From positions 1 through 6,288 of the forward strand of contig WFVK01000368.1 in assembly GCA_015491705.1 (NCBI GenBank): a stretch of DNA of 6,288 nt, given 5' to 3'. Positions within the stretch are counted from its first letter, which is position 1; each line of letters opens with the position of its first letter. Below the pieces are notes generated by a model, which did not search any database, was not told where the DNA came from, and was given only the letters and a program-made list of their open reading frames with translations. Below, piece by piece: positions 5,377 through 6,288 of this stretch. This DNA comes from Nitrospirota bacterium. GTDB taxonomy: Bacteria > Nitrospirota > Thermodesulfovibrionia > UBA6902. A program made the position numbers and the translations under genes.

Positions 5377-6288
5377 ATTATCTCCAACTCGGCCTGCAAC
5401 GCGCCGGCCGCCTTCAATGCCTGGAGTATGGAGATCAGGTCGCGGGGGGTCACGCCCAGGAGATTCAGTGCCCTTACCACTTCCCCGAGGGTAACGCCCT
5501 CAACCTCAACCAGGGATGCCTTCTGCTCCCGGACATTTATATCAGTCCGGGGCACAACTGTTGTCTCGGCCTTTCCGGGGGCAAAAGGCAGCGGCTGGGA
5601 GACCCTGGGCTGCTCCGTAATGTCAATGGCAAGGGAGCCGTGCGCGATCGCCACGGGAGAGATAGTAACATTTTTGCCGATAATCACGGTACCTGTTCTT
5701 TCATTGATAACAATCCTGGCCGGCATGTCTATGCCGACATCCAGCATGTCGACCTTTGTAATGAGAGCCACAAGGTTATCCCTGTATTCATCGGGTATCA
5801 AAAGCCTTACAGCAGACGGATCAACAGGAGAGGCGTAGTTGCCCCCGAGGGCGCTGTTTATTGTCTTTGATATCTCATTTGCGACCGCGAAATCAGCCCT
5901 GTGGAGAAAGAGCCTTATATCTTTGCCGTTGCCGAGTGTAAAGACAGGCTCCCTTTCTATTGTCACGCCCGCCGGGATTCTTCCCGCAGTGGGATGATTC
6001 TTCTGCACGGAGGCGGCGGCGCCTTCAGCGGCAAAGCCGCCGATCGAGACGGGACCCTGGGCAAGGCCGTAAACCTTGCCGTCAGGGCCTTTGAGGGGGG
6101 TAAGAAGGAGAGTGCCGCCCTGGATGCTTTTGGCATCCCCGATTGTTGAAACAAGGGCGTCAATCTTTATACCCGGCTTTGCAAACGGCGGGAGTGTGGC
6201 TGTAATCACGACCGCCGCAATGCTCTTGCTTTTAAGGTCGGCGGGGTTCAGTGTAAGCCCCATTCTTCTCAGCATGTTTACAATACCC
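5373..6288 (-). CDS. flgI: FlgI, flagellar P-ring protein (5' end outside window)
   Basis: About 304 residues are present, covering the central and C-terminal parts; FlgI is usually 350-370, so the signal peptide and roughly the first 50-70 residues lie beyond the right edge. The reading frame stays open to the edge, with codons for GIVN before the internal Met at 6275, so that Met is not the true start. Family hallmarks, counted from it: LPPFAKPG (28-35), IGDAKSIQGGTLLLTPLKG (45-63), NHPTAGRIPAGVTIERE (93-109), and LGVTPRDLISILQALKAAGAL (273-293) with the terminal QAELEII. FlgI is exported by Sec to the periplasm and polymerises into the P-ring bushing around the rod in the peptidoglycan layer, which implies a diderm cell. 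It overlaps flgJ by 4 nt. Upstream genes, probably flgH or flgA, are not visible. Confidence 0.97.
   Translation of the reverse strand, partial: GIVNMLRRMGLTLNPADLKSKSIAAVVITATLPPFAKPGIKIDALVSTIGDAKSIQGGTLLLTPLKGPDGKVYGLAQGPVSIGGFAAEGAAASVQKNHPTAGRIPAGVTIEREPVFTLGNGKDIRLFLHRADFAVANEISKTINSALGGNYASPVDPSAVRLLIPDEYRDNLVALITKVDMLDVGIDMPARIVINERTGTVIIGKNVTISPVAIAHGSLAIDITEQPRVSQPLPFAPGKAETTVVPRTDINVREQKASLVEVEGVTLGEVVRALNLLGVTPRDLISILQALKAAGALQAELEII

Noticed and set aside
5963..6163. Open frames opposite or offset to flgI, such as 5963-6163 minus and 5901-6149 plus.
   Set aside because: They lie fully inside the well-conserved FlgI frame, resemble no known family, and have biased composition typical of shadow frames.

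Overview
The window is a minus-strand flagellar gene block. In transcription order it reads flgI (3' part only) - flgJ - [promoter and long leader] - flgM - flgN - flgK - flgL - csrA - fliW. It belongs to a motile bacterium with an outer membrane, because FlgI (P-ring) is present. The CsrA/FliW pair, a single-domain FlgJ and the flgM-flgN-flgK-flgL-csrA-fliW order argue against an enteric gammaproteobacterium. They fit Desulfobacterota (Geobacter-like) or Nitrospirota better; that taxonomic guess comes from gene order and protein style and is not proven here.

Layout, right to left: positions 6288-5373 hold the P-ring gene flgI, which runs off the window at its 5' end. The rod-binding flgJ (5376-5071) is coupled to it by an ATGA overlap. 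A strong sigma-28 (FliA) promoter match follows at 5046-5073, with its -35 element using the flgJ stop codon. An AT-rich leader of about 180 nt leads to flgM (4854-4561). Then come flgN (4564-4109), flgK (4107-2440) and flgL (2443-881), nearly all joined by ATGA overlaps. A 78-nt gap with a small hairpin and a GGA-bearing ribosome site precedes csrA (802-572), which overlaps fliW (575-138). The last 137 bases hold no gene I can support, only weak hairpins and an A/T run.

How the genes work together: FlgI and FlgJ belong to rod and P-ring assembly, which finishes the hook-basal body. FlgM holds sigma-28 inactive until it is exported through the finished hook. FlgN is the export chaperone for FlgK and FlgL, the two hook-filament junction proteins. 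CsrA and FliW form the post-transcriptional switch that, in other bacteria, matches flagellin translation to export. Placing flgM under an apparent sigma-28 promoter gives a negative feedback loop, and the same transcript would carry the late junction genes and csrA-fliW.

I found no novel system. The points most worth a second look are the sigma-28 promoter overlapping the flgJ stop, the tandem hairpins with a loop GGA in the flgM leader, the repeated insert in an unusually long FlgL, and the csrA start and leader.
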